Source: Cyclina sinensis (Eukaryota > Mollusca > Bivalvia > Venerida > Veneridae). From it: 64,000 nucleotides of DNA. The DNA is taken from assembly GCA_012932295.1 (NCBI GenBank), contig JAAONU010000004.1:7635030-7699029 (forward strand), given 5' to 3'. How positions within the stretch are numbered: the first letter of the stretch is position 1; every line of letters begins with the position of its first letter. A program made the translations under genes and the position numbers. Of the stretch, positions 62,406 to 64,000 are shown piece after piece. The notes under the pieces were generated by a model. It saw nothing but the letters and a program-made list of their open reading frames with translations, searched no databases and had not been told where the DNA came from.

Positions 62406-63839
62406 GTAAGTAAATCAGCTCAACTGTTATTTGCAGAGTATCTTCATGCTACTGAGGCTGTGACAACTAGTGTTTGGTTTATATATTAATTACCCCCACC
62501 TAATTCACCATGCCCCAATTTGTACACACATGACTTATCATGAAGAATGATAAAAAAATTTCATTGTTTTTCTTTTCAACAAAAAGCAGGGGAAAAATGT
62601 TTACAGAGAAAGGATTTAATTGTAAATCATCATAATTTGGCCAGGAGCAAATTAATGAAGTTGATATTTGGGCCGCAGTGCTTTAAAGGTCTTAAACCGT
62701 GTTGCTGTGTATGATCCCGCCTTTCTGACTGTGTTTGATTGAACTGTCGCCAGGCTGTTCATTTTTCTGCCATTTGCTGTTTTCTCATATTTGCCTTTAG
62801 GGCCAATATGAAAAAAAATGTTGTTTCTCTTTTTTCATTGACTCAGTTTCATTTTTAGAAATTTTGTTCAAGTTATCAGACTCGTAAAAATTAATAGCAT
62901 TTTAATCTGAGAATTTTCGCTACCATTGTTACACAGCACTAATAAAGTTGGGTAGTCTGAATTTTGAGTCATAAGTTTAGCTTGGCTTAAGGGTAGAGAT
63001 TTTTATCCTTTAAATTTTATTCTGAATTAAGAATTGATTGACTTTGTTTACGTAGGCGATTAAGAATTAACAAGCAGTGTTTAAGCCAAAAATTAAACAA
63101 AACTGTTTGAGACTTGGATTAATTTTCACAAATCAATCTTTAGGGGCCCCAGGTCATAAGAAAGGTGCCTTTCAGTGAAAGGTTTAGTCACAATATGCTG
63201 GTACTGATTAAACAGTTGTGGCTGTTTTGAAAAGCCCAAAGTCTGCAAGGCACTTAATAAATCTTACGGAATTTTTTAGCAAATACTTTCGACCATCAGA
63301 TTTTTATCTGGTATTACAGGGGGTTGGTGTTTGACAAAAAAGGGGCTTCAGGTAGCTGTGATTTGAATTTCATTGAGTTGCTAGAATAATGAATTCTATC
63401 CAGTAGCAATGAAAAGCACCAACTCTGCAGACTTGCCTAAAAAAGTTTTAAAAAAGTACAGAAACTTCTCCTCATAATGTCAGATTGTAGGAGTCAGAGG
63501 GGGTCACTATTGATTGAGTCATTGGTGTACTGATCTTATATTGATACTGAATGTTAGTATTGATTGTCAGGATAGGGCAAATATAAAAAATGCAAACTTA
63601 TTGTTATTTAATGGGAAAAAAATTGCAGATAACTAAACACATCATTGTAATGTATGATCATTGCTTGCAGCCATTCATTCCACTGTGGATTGTAATGTCA
63701 CCTAATTTTTATGTTATAATAATTTATTGGATTTATACAACCGTCAATTTGTGTTCTTTGTTCTGTCAGGAAATTTCAGGACTGGAATTCGTCAAAGTCA
63801 GATAAATGTTGAAGTTTTTTTTACCTTGCTTAGTTTTTA
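62406..63839 (+). other. Start of RECK intron 4
   Basis: Begins GTAAGT after the phase-1 exon. No following exon with the expected cysteine pattern was found. A GTCAG-bounded stretch at 63770-63803 has no matching content. Confidence 0.5.
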
Positions 63840-64000
63840 TACCTCCGAGGGGAGGCATTTAGTTTTTTAACTGTCCGTCCAACACTCTGTCAGTCCTTCA
63901 GTCAGTCCATCAAAAAACTTTAACATTGGCAATAACTTTCTTATTAGTACCGGTAAGTGGATTTATTTCATACTTGGACACAACAACCCGTTGGACAAGA
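63840..64000. mobile_element. Left end of another tandem-repeat-type element, cut by window edge
   Basis: ATACCTCCGAGGGGAGGCAT followed by CTGTCCGTCC and CAGTCCTTCAGTCAGTCCAT resembles the left end of the 3705-4403 element (CCCCGAAGGGAGGCATATGG, then CCGTCCTTCCGTCCG). The core lies outside the window. Confidence 0.6.

Noticed and set aside
63770..63803. Candidate fifth RECK exon after TTCTGTCAG
   Set aside because: The translated stretch lacks the expected CC..C pattern and has no good donor in phase.

Overview
This AT-rich, intron-rich window is animal nuclear DNA and most probably comes from a bivalve mollusc. The species is an inference; a venerid clam such as Mercenaria would fit. Reasons: coding exons are short and separated by 0.3-5 kb introns with GT/AG borders, the proteins read best as invertebrate orthologues of animal genes, and the intergenic DNA is packed with the tandem-repeat-core elements, foldback MITEs and tRNA-derived SINEs typical of bivalves.

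Four protein genes can be read exon by exon. (1) Minus strand, 7728-10621: a complete three-exon gene for a small secreted, probably GPI-anchored Ly6/uPAR protein of the quiver type (130 aa). (2) Minus strand, 16478-25658: complete mitochondrial citrate synthase in ten exons (466 aa), with all three catalytic residues. (3) Plus strand, 31315-40861: a complete UMP-CMP kinase 2 (CMPK2-like, mitochondrial nucleoside monophosphate kinase) in five exons (474 aa). (4) Plus strand, 53968 to beyond the right edge: the first four coding exons of RECK, a GPI-anchored, cysteine-knot, Kazal-containing protease inhibitor. Citrate synthase and CMPK2 are divergent, 5.7 kb apart. Both products are expected in the mitochondrion, but a shared promoter is unlikely at that distance. 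All exon phases join cleanly.

The rest is largely mobile DNA. The left edge has the 5' end of a decayed Ty3/Gypsy retrotransposon (gag, primer site, LTR) on the minus strand, then a SINE and a 1.6 kb foldback built of inverted satellite units. At 5.6-6.2 kb a frame with a protease-like DSH motif is interrupted by one stop. Elements with a tandem-repeat core and short palindromic ends lie at 8-9.7, 11.9-13.5 (nested in another), 46.9-48.3 and 49.3-51.2 kb. Related arrays sit at 34, 39.2-40.7, 42.8, 41.1 and 44.9 kb. A decayed LINE reverse transcriptase lies at 27.9-29.7 kb, followed by a 1.5 kb foldback that ends 25 bp before the CMPK2 start codon. Foldback or MITE elements with readable target-site duplications are at 32.55-33.25 kb (8 bp) and 55.36-55.59 kb (TTAA). 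A near-perfect 43-bp hairpin lies at 48.67 kb.

No bacterial operon, CRISPR array, rRNA gene or intact tRNA gene was seen. The features most worth checking are the hidden Ly6 gene, the mix-and-match of ends and cores among the tandem-repeat elements, the inverted-satellite foldback, and the AGGTCA-rich array inside CMPK2.
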